The translations under genes and the position numbers were made by a program. 64,000 nucleotides of DNA from NCBI RefSeq assembly GCF_004791165.1, contig NZ_SRUZ01000002.1, positions 434,001 to 498,000 of the forward strand, written 5' to 3'. This document shows, piece after piece, positions 27,807 through 36,906 of the stretch. The stretch comes from Mesorhizobium sp. M8A.F.Ca.ET.218.01.1.1. GTDB lineage: Bacteria; Pseudomonadota; Alphaproteobacteria; Rhizobiales; Rhizobiaceae. How positions within the stretch are numbered: position 1 is the stretch's first letter; each line of letters opens with the position of its first letter. Below the pieces are notes generated by a model, which worked only from the letters and a program-made list of their open reading frames with translations, searched no databases and had not been told where the DNA came from.

Positions 27807-27892
27807 CCGAGGGTCGGGGGCGCGTCCTGCAAACACGAACAGCTTACGACGCGCATGCGCCCACCATAGTGCCCGATTAGCGGGCGATATTG

Positions 27893-28480
27893 GGTAGTGT
27901 GCTGAGGGTTCTGCAAATTCGCTGAGAGAGGGCGGTCATGGCAGGCTGGTGATGTTCAACGTCACCGATTCCCTGGAAGGAACGCCACCATGACCAAGAC
28001 AGAAAGTAAGACCGCCAGCGCTGCCGTCAAAGACATTCTGCTTTCGAATCCGGATGGATTGCACGAGGTGATCCGCGCGGTGATGCAGGAGGTGCTCGAG
28101 GCCGAGATGGACGAGGCGCTGGGTGCTTCGAAGAGCGAGCGCACGCCGGAGCGTCTCGGCTATCGCTCGGGTTACTATGGCCGCACGCTTGTCACCCGGG
28201 TCGGCAAGCTTGAGCTGCGGGTTCCGCAGGACCGGGCGGGCCGCTTCTCGACCGAACTTTTCGAGCGTTACCAGCGTTCCGAGCGGGCCTTGGTGGCGAC
28301 GCTTGCGGAGATGTATGTGCAGGGCGTGTCGACCCGGAAGGTCAAGGCGATCACCGAAGAGCTGTGCGGCCATGAGTTCTCGGCCTCGTCGATCTCGGCC
28401 ATCAACAAGCGGCTGGACGAGAGCCAGAAGGTTCGGCCCGGCAAAGACGCGCGGCGAGAGCTCCTTGCCATCGACATCTT
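27893..28480 (+). mobile_element. IS256-family element, 5' part only
   Basis: The left end (GGGTAGTGTGCTGAGGGTTC near 27893) precedes a transposase N-terminus starting at ATG 27990. The element stops abruptly at about 28478; no right inverted repeat is found in the following 400 bases. Confidence 0.7.
27990..28480 (+). pseudogene. IS256 transposase, truncated after about 160 residues
   Basis: The frame matches IS256-type transposases over the N-terminal half: EMDEALGASKSERTPERLGY, RVGKLELRVPQDRAGRFSTE, LFERYQRSERALVATLAEMY, TEELCGHEFSASSISAINKR. It departs from the family after DARRELLAID, before the second and third catalytic acidic residues. The open frame continues to 28778 with unrelated sequence. 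It is inactive. Confidence 0.8.
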
Positions 28481-28937
28481 GATTCGCAGCCGACCAGCGC
28501 CGCCAAGTTCTATCGGTCAGCGTGTTGCCTTTCTTGCGATCGCAGATTCGTGGTTGCAGCGCAGGGCGAGCCGAGCTGCGGCTCGCAGGAGGGGGCAGCC
28601 GACAGAATTGCGCGGCCTGAAAAGCTGCCTCCATCAATGCTCGCCGCTCGTGCAGTCTCGAAACGCTGGATCAAGCCTCAACGTCGAACAGCCGCTCCTT
28701 TTCCTCGCGAAACCAGCGCCCTCGCGCGACGTGATCGTGCCTGACGATCCGACGCTTCGAGCGGGGCTCCTCAAATAGGTTGCACATGACCTGCAGCTTT
28801 CTGCCAAACTCAGCAAATCGGACGTCTTCTTATCATCGCTCGGCAAGCTCGGAACAGGCTGGCGGTCGTTGCTAAGGCTAGTCGCCGCCAGCGGATGGCG
28901 AGGATGTTTTGGCGGCTAAGTGCTTTTAGGTGGGCGA
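28481..28937. other. Unassigned junction DNA
   Basis: Frames on both strands are open here. A minus-strand stretch (LQVMCNLFEEPRSKRRIVRH through EEKERLFDVEA, about 28680-28800) looks coding-like and may be the C-terminus of a lost gene. Nothing is recognised. Confidence 0.3.
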
Positions 28938-29444
28938 TTATAAGCCGAGATCGCGATAGGTGCTTTCGCCATAGCTCCTGGCGCCATCGCCACGCTGAGC
29001 GTTTGAAAGCCGATGAAATTCGCTCGGCCAATTGGCTAGCGCGTGCTTGATGGCCTTCATCTTGAACGGCACGTGCACAACACATTTGTCCCTGATGATA
29101 GGCGGACAGCTCACATCTTGTTGCCGCGAGCCGTTAAGGTTTGCTGCGATTATCGGCAGACCTAGATCAAGAGCCAATTCCATTTCCCAGCGCACGAAGC
29201 GAAAAAGGTTTTTCGTCTTCTCACCGATCAGGACAAGTACCTGGCTCGATCCATTCATTCTGTTGCGAAGATTGCGTTTAACATAATCTTCGTCCTGTGC
29301 TCGGCCCGTCATATTGTCCAGATCGTGAGCGTTCGCGAATTCAAAACTCACATTCTCGCTGGCGTTCCACCCTTTCATAAAGCGGTATGCCCAAGCGTCT
29401 TCATCGCCGTCAAATATTACATAGGTCGGATCGCTGTATGCCAT
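28938..29444 (-). CDS. ThsB-type TIR-like (MTH538/DUF1863) domain protein
   Basis: The 168-residue protein matches the MTH538 TIR-like fold used by Thoeris ThsB. It begins YVIFDGDEDAWAYRFMKGW, contains the central SSQVLVLIGEKTKNLFRFVR and the glutamate-rich WEMELALDLGLPIIAANLNG. In Thoeris, ThsB senses phage and makes a signalling molecule from NAD+; other members only bind. It is the last gene of a three-gene unit, 9 bases after the DUF4231 gene. The conserved glutamates (residues 87 and 89) are present. Whether it is enzyme or sensor here is unknown. Confidence 0.8.
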   Translation of the reverse strand: MAYSDPTYVIFDGDEDAWAYRFMKGWNASENVSFEFANAHDLDNMTGRAQDEDYVKRNLRNRMNGSSQVLVLIGEKTKNLFRFVRWEMELALDLGLPIIAANLNGSRQQDVSCPPIIRDKCVVHVPFKMKAIKHALANWPSEFHRLSNAQRGDGARSYGESTYRDLGL

Positions 29445-29453
29445 TGTTGTCTC

Positions 29454-30314
29454 TTAGTTGTTTTGACGAGCAACCCACTGGGTGTGCTCCCGTGAGAAAG
29501 CCAGTTCGGCTTCGTTCACCGCGGCGGAGAATGCCTCATCCGAGTTGGCGTCCGTAATAAGGTCGGCAGTCAAGCCGATCTCGTGAGCTGTCAACGTGTA
29601 AGCCGATGCCAATTCGTTAAATTTCTTGATCTGGGTCCACCCGATAAGGGAGGCGGCGATGACAATTAGCGGCTCGGTCGGCCAGCCTGGCATCGCGGGG
29701 TCAGCGATGCGTACTACGATGAACGAGAATCCCAGAGCGTATGCAAAAATACCAAGGCCCATCCAGACTTTCGCGGACCTCTTGTTCGAGCGCGCCTTCT
29801 TCTCGTACCACTTCCGTTGGTCGCAGATTCGTCTCTGCAGATATAGGTCTTTTCGTTCTTTTCGCGGGGAGTCCCTTATCGACATCATCTCGTCCGTTGT
29901 TTGGGGCGATGCTGAATCGGTGCCGCTCAACGCGCTACCAAGGTGACGATTGCTATCAAGGATATCTTCCATGAGCTTTCGAAAATCAGCTCTGGCGTCA
30001 GCCGCGCGCGCGTCATCGAACGGCTGTGCTCGCATCGCGAAGCGCCAAGTCAATGTCTTCACCGACTCTGCCAGAGCTCGAGCCTGATACCAGACCTGCT
30101 CGGGCTTTGTGACCGACCGGAAAATGAGGACTCCCATTGAGCAAAGAAATACCGCAGCATAGACACCGAAATAGGCTTTTGATGACGACAAGTCCAAAGA
30201 GAGCACCGACGCTAAAAAAAGAAGAACGTACTCTGCCCGGATCAGGCGCAGAAACGTCGCCTGCTGCTCGTTGGATGCCACGTCGGCGCTATTATAGAGT
30301 CCAGGATATTTCAT
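29454..30314 (-). CDS. DUF4231/SLATT-type membrane protein
   Basis: This 286-residue protein has two pairs of hydrophobic helices (residues about 28-41 and 47-66; 182-201 and 214-228). The typical DUF4231 segments EQVWYQARALAESVKTLTWR and YLQRRICDQRKWYEKKARSN lie between or next to them. SLATT-superfamily proteins are predicted pore-forming effectors activated by nucleotide signals in anti-phage systems. It sits between two TIR-fold genes with spacings of 17 and 9 bases, so it is probably their membrane effector. There is no signal peptide; the soluble parts should face the cytoplasm. Confidence 0.78.
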   Translation of the reverse strand: MKYPGLYNSADVASNEQQATFLRLIRAEYVLLFLASVLSLDLSSSKAYFGVYAAVFLCSMGVLIFRSVTKPEQVWYQARALAESVKTLTWRFAMRAQPFDDARAADARADFRKLMEDILDSNRHLGSALSGTDSASPQTTDEMMSIRDSPRKERKDLYLQRRICDQRKWYEKKARSNKRSAKVWMGLGIFAYALGFSFIVVRIADPAMPGWPTEPLIVIAASLIGWTQIKKFNELASAYTLTAHEIGLTADLITDANSDEAFSAAVNEAELAFSREHTQWVARQNN

Positions 30315-30331
30315 TTTTGAAGCACACCAGT

Positions 30332-30919
30332 CTATTTTGTGGCGGTAAATTCTTTAAGCCAGGATTTGGCAAACGTGAGGTTAGCAGTCGAGCTTACAGA
30401 GCCTATTCTTGAGCGAGGCGCGGTCCCTCTGTTCATAAACAGGAATGCAGGTCCTGTCCCATCAATGTAAGGGTATAGGCCCAAAAATTCTTGCCCGGAG
30501 AATGTTTCCGAAGAATTTTTTGCCACGGGCAGAACCGCTACCGCGGTCCGAAACCCATCGAAAAAGCCAAGCTCCCAAGGCATCCATCTGGATCCTGGAG
30601 AATTGTTTGAATGCACATAGATAAGCGTCTTTGACTGCCTCATACGGGTTCGCAGCAACTCGGCGGTGGCCGAGGAGACCTTTGTGCGGTCCAGTTGTGA
30701 ATCTTCGACCCAATCTACGTAAGCAGTGAACCCAAGCTCCTCGAAAATTCGCTTCACACCGAGAATGATCTCTGCGTCCTTGAAAGAATGTGACAGAAAA
30801 ACGTCGAATGACGATCTGGCTGTAGCTGCGGCCGTCTCTTCCTTTAGAACGATCGATGCGGCTCTATGTCCTCGACTGGCATTCGCAACTCTTTTCAGCT
30901 CTGCCTCGGTCAGTAGCAC
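30332..30919 (-). CDS. TIR-domain protein
   Basis: Residues about 38-160 form a TIR domain: SFDVFLSHSFKDAEIILGVK, RIFEELGFTAYVDWVEDSQL, and the alpha-C segment SPGSRWMPWELGFFDGF holding the candidate catalytic glutamate at residue 116. Bacterial TIR domains cleave NAD+ or build cyclic-ADP-ribose-like signals. It is the first gene of the operon, with no N-terminal sensor domain beyond about 35 residues. The start at 30919 is the first in frame; later ones would cut into the helix before the fold. Confidence 0.85.
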   Translation of the reverse strand: MLLTEAELKRVANASRGHRAASIVLKEETAAATARSSFDVFLSHSFKDAEIILGVKRIFEELGFTAYVDWVEDSQLDRTKVSSATAELLRTRMRQSKTLIYVHSNNSPGSRWMPWELGFFDGFRTAVAVLPVAKNSSETFSGQEFLGLYPYIDGTGPAFLFMNRGTAPRSRIGSVSSTANLTFAKSWLKEFTATK

Positions 30920-31166
30920 TATTCAAATCCCCCCATGATCTGTTCGCAATCTATGAACTTGACGCCCATTCGATTAAGCGACCCTTGTCTTGTGAAAACT
31001 GGCACCATGCTCTCCAGCCGGGTAGCGCAACCTCCACCTTCTCAAAGACCACGTCGGCTGGCAGGAGTGACCGGCCTTGTCACCCACCTACGCGCCCCCG
31101 GCACAGCCATGCTCCTCACTTAGAAGGCTGCGGAGACCAGCAATGTCAAACAGGACAGACGATCTC
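30920..31166. other. Intergenic segment upstream of the TIR operon
   Basis: This stretch should hold the operon promoter. I see no clear sigma-70 or sigma-54 elements, no coding sequence and no obvious operator. Confidence 0.35.
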
Positions 31167-31179
31167 CTAATCTCGATCA

Positions 31180-31560
31180 GCAACGAACTTAGGACGTAAA
31201 AACGCGATGGAGCGATCTCCGAATGTCCGCAGGCGTCGAGGGCCCGGTTGGTCGTCAAGGCCGAGCGGGCCAGCTTGCACTCCCGCTATCCGTCGGCTTG
31301 CCAAACCCTCGCTGTAGATTTCGCCCCCTACACGGATGCGCTGACCGCGACTAAGCTCAATCGCCACTGATCGCCAATCCAGGGCGAAAGTTCCCCCCTT
31401 GAAGTAGCGGTAGAGGCATTTTTCGGCACTTCGCATCTTAGATATGGACGCCTCCTCAACCAGGCACGATCCGGTTTGACTTCTCGCCGTAACCGTGCTG
31501 GGCAAGTGCGTCCGATGGCTGCTTCGATCCGTCTCCTGGAATGATCGGTTCCAGATTGCT
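31180..31560 (-). pseudogene. Decayed duplicate of the class III aminotransferase 5' end
   Basis: From the ATG at about 31573 the frame begins MRLSNLEPIIPGDG. Further pieces match the intact gene with stops: LAQHGYGEKSNRIVPG against the intact LAKHSRGETPNRIMAG, and GGVHI*DAKCRK against GVYIWDTEGRR. Homology fades after about 60-70 codons. It lies immediately downstream of the AsnC/Lrp gene, with the same promoter-like region as the intact gene at 27637, so it marks the original or a duplicated location. Confidence 0.75.
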
Positions 31561-31720
31561 CAAGCGCATCGTCCTTCCTCGCCATCAACTGGCGGATAGC
31601 GCTCGGCCACCTTTTTCCAGCAATTAGTATACCGCAAATGTCCCTTGAGTTTCGTCGGAATGGGCGCCTTTTGCCGACGAATCTACGGGATCCGCGCCAA
31701 ACGCCGTTGAAACTTAAACT
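31535..31720. repeat. Second copy of the aminotransferase 5'/promoter region
   Basis: It matches 27616-27806 across the start codon region and about 120 bases upstream with scattered substitutions. This copy lies between the AsnC gene and the aminotransferase remnant. Confidence 0.75.
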
Positions 31721-31727
31721 TTCGGTT

Positions 31728-32225
31728 TCACCGTTGCCTCAGTGCGGACAAAGGTATCGGTGAATTGGACTTCACTGGTTTCGTGACGACAAGGCTATAG
31801 TATTGATCAATGCCCAAGCCTGCCTGCAGCAGTCCCTCCATGAAATCCTGATAGGCGGCCATAGAAGGAGATGCGACCCGCATCAGATAATCGACGCGCC
31901 CCCCAATTGCCCAGCAGTCCAGGATTTCCGGGATCTCTTGGATTGCAGTTTCGAAGTGTCGTTGGTCCTCAAGACGATGGCGATCCAGCACGACTTCTAC
32001 CATCACAAAGATCATGCCGCCAATGAGGGCAGGACTCAGTCGCGCATAGAATCCCTCAATAATCCCTGCGGCCTTGAGTGCTCGGAGCCGCTCCGAACAG
32101 GCCGACGCCGAAAGATGAACTCGTTTTGCAAGCTCACTTTTTGAAATCCGACCGTCTGCCTGAATCTCGGAGAGAATCCGGACGTCCCAACTGTCGAGTT
32201 GCACGGGGTCGGGTTTCGACTTCAT
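31728..32225 (-). CDS. Lrp/AsnC-family transcriptional regulator
   Basis: The 165-residue protein has the AsnC-type helix-turn-helix at the N-terminus (LDSWDVRILSEIQADGRISK; SELAKRVHLSASACSERLRA) and an RAM ligand-binding domain (EIPEILDCWAIGGRVDYLMR). Such regulators sense amino acids and often control an adjacent amino-acid catabolic gene. Here the adjacent downstream gene is the decayed aminotransferase copy, so its natural target is probably the intact aminotransferase at 26231-27637. Confidence 0.9.
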   Translation of the reverse strand: MKSKPDPVQLDSWDVRILSEIQADGRISKSELAKRVHLSASACSERLRALKAAGIIEGFYARLSPALIGGMIFVMVEVVLDRHRLEDQRHFETAIQEIPEILDCWAIGGRVDYLMRVASPSMAAYQDFMEGLLQAGLGIDQYYSLVVTKPVKSNSPIPLSALRQR

Positions 32226-32714
32226 AACCTGTTGCTCTCAAGCAGCGATGACAGCGCCTTGTGCGCCGATCAATTCTATCCATCTTGAATGACCGAATGT
32301 AGTAGTGGAACGCATCCGTTCTCGGTCCGAGATGTGCCAGAATGGGGTACGACAATCAGCTGAGGGAGAGCGATCCGCTGAGAAAAGCTGCAGAAGTACT
32401 TTGGCTATCGCCCCGACGCCTAACGGGGCAATGATGCCGCTGGAGAGATTAGTCGGCGGCGGCGAAGACCTCCTAATAAATAGATACCCCATTTTCTTGA
32501 ATCTCCGCTGCCGTACTTGATAGACGTGCGACGGCATTCGAGCCTCGATCGCGTGGACGGCATACTCAATGCAGTATTCAGTGGCACATTCAGCTATTGG
32601 GGTGAATTGAAGGCCTTGCTCGTCCGGCTCGCCGAGGCGCAAGGCACCGCAAATGCCGCTCGTCTCACGGCAATTTGACGCTGGAGTCTGGCCGAAATCG
32701 CCCAACGGAAAGAC
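32226..32714. other. Intergenic segment, no gene supported
   Basis: A 155-codon minus-strand frame is open but shows no family motif. The segment includes the start region of the AsnC gene and the 3' flank of the fumarase-type gene. Confidence 0.35.
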
Positions 32715-34238
32715 TCAAACGCCGATGTTGCGTGCGATGCTGTCGGCCGCCATACGCTTACGCCACTCAAGAGGCCCGGAATTGTGAATGGAGTTTCCCT
32801 CAACATCGACGGCCATGATAACAGGCATGTCCTGCACATCGAATTCATAGATGGCTTCCATGCCCAGGTCTTCAAAGGCAACGATCCGCGCCGCCTTAAT
32901 CGATTTTGAGATCAGGTACGCAGCGCCACCCACTGCAGCAAGGTATGGCGTTTTGTGTCTTACAATCGAGGCGATGGCCGCCGGTCCCCTCTCCGCTTTG
33001 CCCACCATCGCGAAAAGGCCGGTTTCGGCGAGCACCTTGTCCGTAAAATCGTCCAAGCGGCTGGAGGTTGTTGGACCGGCGGGTCCAACGATCTCATTTC
33101 TCGCTGCCCGGACGGGACCGACGTAGTAGATCACGCGTCCCCGCAGATCGACTGGAAGCGGCTTGCCGGCATCGATCAGTTCGACCATTCGTTTGTGGGC
33201 AGCGTCACGGCCCGTCAGCATCTTTCCAGACAGCAGGAGCGTTTCACCGCAGCGCCACGATGCCGTCTCTTCCTTCGTCAGCGTATCTAAATTGACCCGC
33301 CGGACGCCGGCTGGGTTCAATTCGTCGGCTTCGATGTCGGGCCATTCGCGCAAATCGGGCGGCTGGAGGCTGATGGGTCCAGACCCGTCCAAAGTAAACT
33401 TCAGGTGCCGGTTGGCGGCGCATTGCGGGATGAGCGCCACGGGCTTGGACGCTGCATGAGTAGGATAGGTCGCAACCTTGACGTCAACGACTGTCGTCAG
33501 ACCACCAAGGCCTTGGGCGCCGATACCAAGCGCGTTGATCCGCTCATAAAGCTCAATCCGCAGCCCCTCCTCTGCGCTTGACGCCCCCCTTGCGATCAGT
33601 TCCGCCATATCGATGGGCTCGTTCATGGCCTCCTTGGCCAGCAGCATCGCCTTTTCAGCGCTACCACCGATGCCGACAGAGATCAGTCCAGGTGGACACC
33701 ACCCGCTGCCAAGGGTCGAAACGGTATTGACCACCCAGTCGGAAACGGAGGCGGTGGGATTGAGGGTGGTAAAACGTGCCTTGTTCTCCGACCCGCCGCC
33801 TTTCGCGGCGATGGTGATCTCAATCTGGTTACCTTGCACCAGGTCGACATGGACAACTGCCGGCGTGTTGTCTCGGGTGTTGACCCGTCTAGCGAGGGGA
33901 TCCGCAACGATCGATGCCCGAAGGGGATTGTCCGGATCGAGATAGGCTTGACGTACGCCCTCATTCACAAGATCAGCGAAACTGGCCGTTGACTTAATGC
34001 GGGCATCCATGCCGACCTTTGCGAAGACAACCACAAGTCCGGTGTCCTGACAAATCGGGCGCCGCCCAAAGGCCGCCATGCGGGAGTTCAGCAGAATCTG
34101 ACCTATGGCATTCTTCGCCGACGGGCTCTGTTCTCGCGTGTATGCGTGAGAAAGAGACCGGATATAATCTGGAGGATGATAGTACGAGATGTACTGAAGG
34201 GCGTCGGCGACGCTCCTTGTGATGTCGCTACCGGCCAT
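32715..34238 (-). CDS. Class I fumarate hydratase family, candidate mesaconase
   Basis: This protein of about 507 residues has the class I (iron-sulfur) fumarase architecture: CQDTG, GSGWCPPG and IPQCAANRH give the three cysteines that bind the [4Fe-4S] cluster, and LLLSGKMLTGRDAAHKRM with YYVGPVRA form the C-terminal domain. Class I enzymes of this group hydrate fumarate and often mesaconate, giving (S)-citramalate. Its neighbours (methylaspartate ammonia-lyase, CoA-transferase, CitE-like lyase) make mesaconase activity the likely role. I prefer the ATG at 34238 to the GTG at 34259. It lies 27 bases after the aldehyde dehydrogenase gene. Confidence 0.88.
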   Translation of the reverse strand: MAGSDITRSVADALQYISYYHPPDYIRSLSHAYTREQSPSAKNAIGQILLNSRMAAFGRRPICQDTGLVVVFAKVGMDARIKSTASFADLVNEGVRQAYLDPDNPLRASIVADPLARRVNTRDNTPAVVHVDLVQGNQIEITIAAKGGGSENKARFTTLNPTASVSDWVVNTVSTLGSGWCPPGLISVGIGGSAEKAMLLAKEAMNEPIDMAELIARGASSAEEGLRIELYERINALGIGAQGLGGLTTVVDVKVATYPTHAASKPVALIPQCAANRHLKFTLDGSGPISLQPPDLREWPDIEADELNPAGVRRVNLDTLTKEETASWRCGETLLLSGKMLTGRDAAHKRMVELIDAGKPLPVDLRGRVIYYVGPVRAARNEIVGPAGPTTSSRLDDFTDKVLAETGLFAMVGKAERGPAAIASIVRHKTPYLAAVGGAAYLISKSIKAARIVAFEDLGMEAIYEFDVQDMPVIMAVDVEGNSIHNSGPLEWRKRMAADSIARNIGV

Positions 34239-34265
34239 GGTCCGTGTTCTGTTTCCCACCGGATT

Positions 34266-35699
34266 TTATCCAAATGAACCGAGGCCATTGACCATTTTCA
34301 GAATCTGGAAGCTTCGCACCCCCTGCTCGCCGCCTTCATATCCATAGCCGCTTTGCTTGACTCCTCCATAAGGGGCATCAGCGGAAACCCCTTTCAGGTA
34401 ATTCACACTAACAGCGCCCGCAGAAAGACCGCCCACAAGCCTCTGTTGCGTATCGGCCGCGCCAGTAAACAAGTAGGCGGCCAGACCGTACTCCGTGGCG
34501 TTGGCTTCATCGATCGCCTCTTCGATCGTATCGAAAGGAGCCACGCTGAGAATTGGTCCGAACGGCTCTTCATGAAGTACTCTCGCTTCCTTCGGTACGC
34601 CAGTCAGGATGGTTGGCGGCCAGTAAAACCCCGGTCGGTCAAGGGGGGTGCCACCGGTCTCGATTTGGGCGCCGCCCTCTACCGCATCTTTGGTCAGGCG
34701 TTGCATGGCCTCGATTCGCCGCGCGTTTGCCATGGGACCCATCTGCGTTGCAGGGTCATCCGGTGGACCGATCCTGATTTTTCGGACCGCCTCCGTCATC
34801 CGGAACAGGAATTCCTCATAGCGGGATCGGGCGACAAGAATCCTGCTGGGCGCATTACAACTCTGGCCCGCGCACTCGAATTTGTATTCCGAAATAGCCG
34901 GTATCGCCGTTGCCAGGTCGGCATCTTCGCACACAATAACCGGGGAATGTCCACCGAGCTCAAGGATGCAGCGCTGCAGATTATTCGCGGCCAGTGTGGC
35001 CAGCTGTTTCCCAACAGCGGTCGACCCCGTGAACGTCAAGACTTTGACAATTGGCGAACTGAGCAGATGCCGTGATATATGCACAGGAACACCGAACACC
35101 AGGTTGACCACGCCTTCCGGTATCCCTGCTTGACGCAAAGATTCCACGATATGGACAGCCACGCTTGGCGTCTCTTCGGCCCCTTTGAGGATCACCGGGC
35201 AGCCTGCCGCCAGCGCGGGGGCGAGCTTGCGGGCGATGAGAACGGCTGGATAGTTCCACGGCGTAAAGGCAGCGACGACACCGAGGGCCTCCGGGACGAT
35301 CATCCTGTTCGGACCCAACGGAATCGGGGTCGACAACTCATCGGCATGCCGGCCATTCCATTCCAGCGTTTCGACTGCGCGCGCGTACTCTCCTGTTGCT
35401 TCGGCAATCGTCTTTCCCTGTTCGGACGACAGGTCCCTGGCTGCGGCGCCAGCTTTCTCTGCCAGAATGCTGGCGGCAGAGACGAGTATCTCGCCACGCT
35501 CTTTGGCGGGTCGTGAGGACCACGCCTTGCGGCTGCGTTCTGCCGAAGCAAGAGCTTCATCCAAGTCTGAAACCGTAGCCGAGGCCACTGAGGCAAATAC
35601 CTTCTCCGTCGCCGGGTTGATCACCGGCAAAGTGGCTCGGCTACCACCGGCTCGCCATTTGCCATTAATGAAGAGCTCGTAACTCTTGGCGTCGGACAT
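34266..35699 (-). CDS. NAD(P)-dependent aldehyde dehydrogenase (succinate-semialdehyde type)
   Basis: The protein of about 477 residues has all aldehyde dehydrogenase motifs: [36 protein letters not shown], the catalytic glutamate in ILELGGHSPVIV, the catalytic cysteine in CAGQSCNAPSR, and EEPFGPILSV. It oxidises an aldehyde to an acid; family resemblance suggests succinate semialdehyde or a similar short semialdehyde. The start MSDAKSYELFINGKWR at 35699 is chosen over the longer frame. In this cluster it may handle an aldehyde from the aminotransferase reaction; that link is inference. Confidence 0.88.
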   Translation of the reverse strand: MSDAKSYELFINGKWRAGGSRATLPVINPATEKVFASVASATVSDLDEALASAERSRKAWSSRPAKERGEILVSAASILAEKAGAAARDLSSEQGKTIAEATGEYARAVETLEWNGRHADELSTPIPLGPNRMIVPEALGVVAAFTPWNYPAVLIARKLAPALAAGCPVILKGAEETPSVAVHIVESLRQAGIPEGVVNLVFGVPVHISRHLLSSPIVKVLTFTGSTAVGKQLATLAANNLQRCILELGGHSPVIVCEDADLATAIPAISEYKFECAGQSCNAPSRILVARSRYEEFLFRMTEAVRKIRIGPPDDPATQMGPMANARRIEAMQRLTKDAVEGGAQIETGGTPLDRPGFYWPPTILTGVPKEARVLHEEPFGPILSVAPFDTIEEAIDEANATEYGLAAYLFTGAADTQQRLVGGLSAGAVSVNYLKGVSADAPYGGVKQSGYGYEGGEQGVRSFQILKMVNGLGSFG

Positions 35700-35894
35700 C
35701 GCGGGCTCCACTTGACTGAATTCTTGCATACGAGCGCAGTTTCGATATCGAAACTGCTGAACTCGCTTGAGCCAGTTTCATCGCGATGGTCGCGGCGGGT
35801 CAAATATCGAATATTGCCGAAATCCATCTGGAATCCAGATCGGGCTGGTCCCAATGGCCGCAAAAGATCATGCCCAGCTTTACAGGTTAGTTTG

Positions 35895-36821
35895 TCAGGT
35901 CGCCTCAGGCGCCACCGCCGCCCAGTCCCCGATTTCAATCAATTTTCTGGCGACCTTCGGAATGAGCTTGCGGACCGCAGAAACGGCCGCAGAACGCTCA
36001 TCTTTGGGATTTACAGCGAGCACCACGGACCGAGTAATCACCGGATCGACGATCTTGACAGTCCGGACCAGCCCTTGGGAGGCTTCTTTCTGAACCGCAG
36101 ACGGGGCGAGAATAGAATGCGCTTTTCCCTCTACGACCATGTTGATGATCGTTGAGAGGGAGTCCACTTCAAACCTGACGTCCAGCGCGCAACCGTGTTG
36201 TGCGACGACATCAGCCACCGAACGCCTGACATTGTTGTTGCGCATGGGAACCGCCAGGGGGAATGCATGCAGGTCGGCCAGAGATATCGCATCTTCAAAC
36301 GGTGGCTCGCCGGACGGAACCACCAGACAAAGGTCTTCGCGCGCTAGCACCGTCATTCGCCCCACACTGTCTGCTGTGCGGTACAGAACCGCCAGATTGA
36401 AGCGTCCAGCCGCCATCCATTCCTCTAGCGGTCCCGTCATACCCTCGACCATCTTGAGGGACACCTTGGGCAGTTCGTGTCTCACCGCCTCAAGCAGCGG
36501 ACCGCTCAGGACGCGAGCAGCTCCAGACGGAATGCCAATAGTCACCTCCCCGGCAGGGGAAGCGGCTGTGTTGGTCAATTCCACCTCGGTAAGTCGAATT
36601 TCTTTGAGAATTGCCCGCGCCCGCTCGAGCAGTTTGGCTCCTGACGCCGTCACGCTCACGCCGGTCCTGTCGCGTATCAGCAGCTGAGTGCCGAAGCCTT
36701 CCTCCAATTGGCGCACATGCAGACTCAGCGCACTCTGGGCGACATTCAGAAAGCCAGCGGCCTTGGTGAAACTGCCTGCTTCGACCACGCCAACGAAGTA
36801 TCTTAACTGCCTGATTTCCAC
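35895..36821 (-). CDS. LysR-family transcriptional regulator
   Basis: The N-terminus EIRQLRYFVGVVEAGSFTKA through LNVAQSALSLHVRQLEEGFG is the LysR winged helix-turn-helix, followed by a substrate-binding domain; the total is about 308 residues. I chose the GTG at 36821, behind GGAAGAG, since family members start with M-E-I-R-Q-L. It is embedded within the methylaspartate/mesaconate cluster in the same orientation, between the lyase and aldehyde dehydrogenase genes, and likely controls the cluster in response to an intermediate. Confidence 0.88.
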   Translation of the reverse strand: MEIRQLRYFVGVVEAGSFTKAAGFLNVAQSALSLHVRQLEEGFGTQLLIRDRTGVSVTASGAKLLERARAILKEIRLTEVELTNTAASPAGEVTIGIPSGAARVLSGPLLEAVRHELPKVSLKMVEGMTGPLEEWMAAGRFNLAVLYRTADSVGRMTVLAREDLCLVVPSGEPPFEDAISLADLHAFPLAVPMRNNNVRRSVADVVAQHGCALDVRFEVDSLSTIINMVVEGKAHSILAPSAVQKEASQGLVRTVKIVDPVITRSVVLAVNPKDERSAAVSAVRKLIPKVARKLIEIGDWAAVAPEAT

Positions 36822-36906
36822 GGGTACTCTTCCGAGGGCGAACTCCAATTTATGTAATCTATCTCGAAATGCGATGGCGCGACAGCAATAATTGTGCCAG
36901 GGCGCA

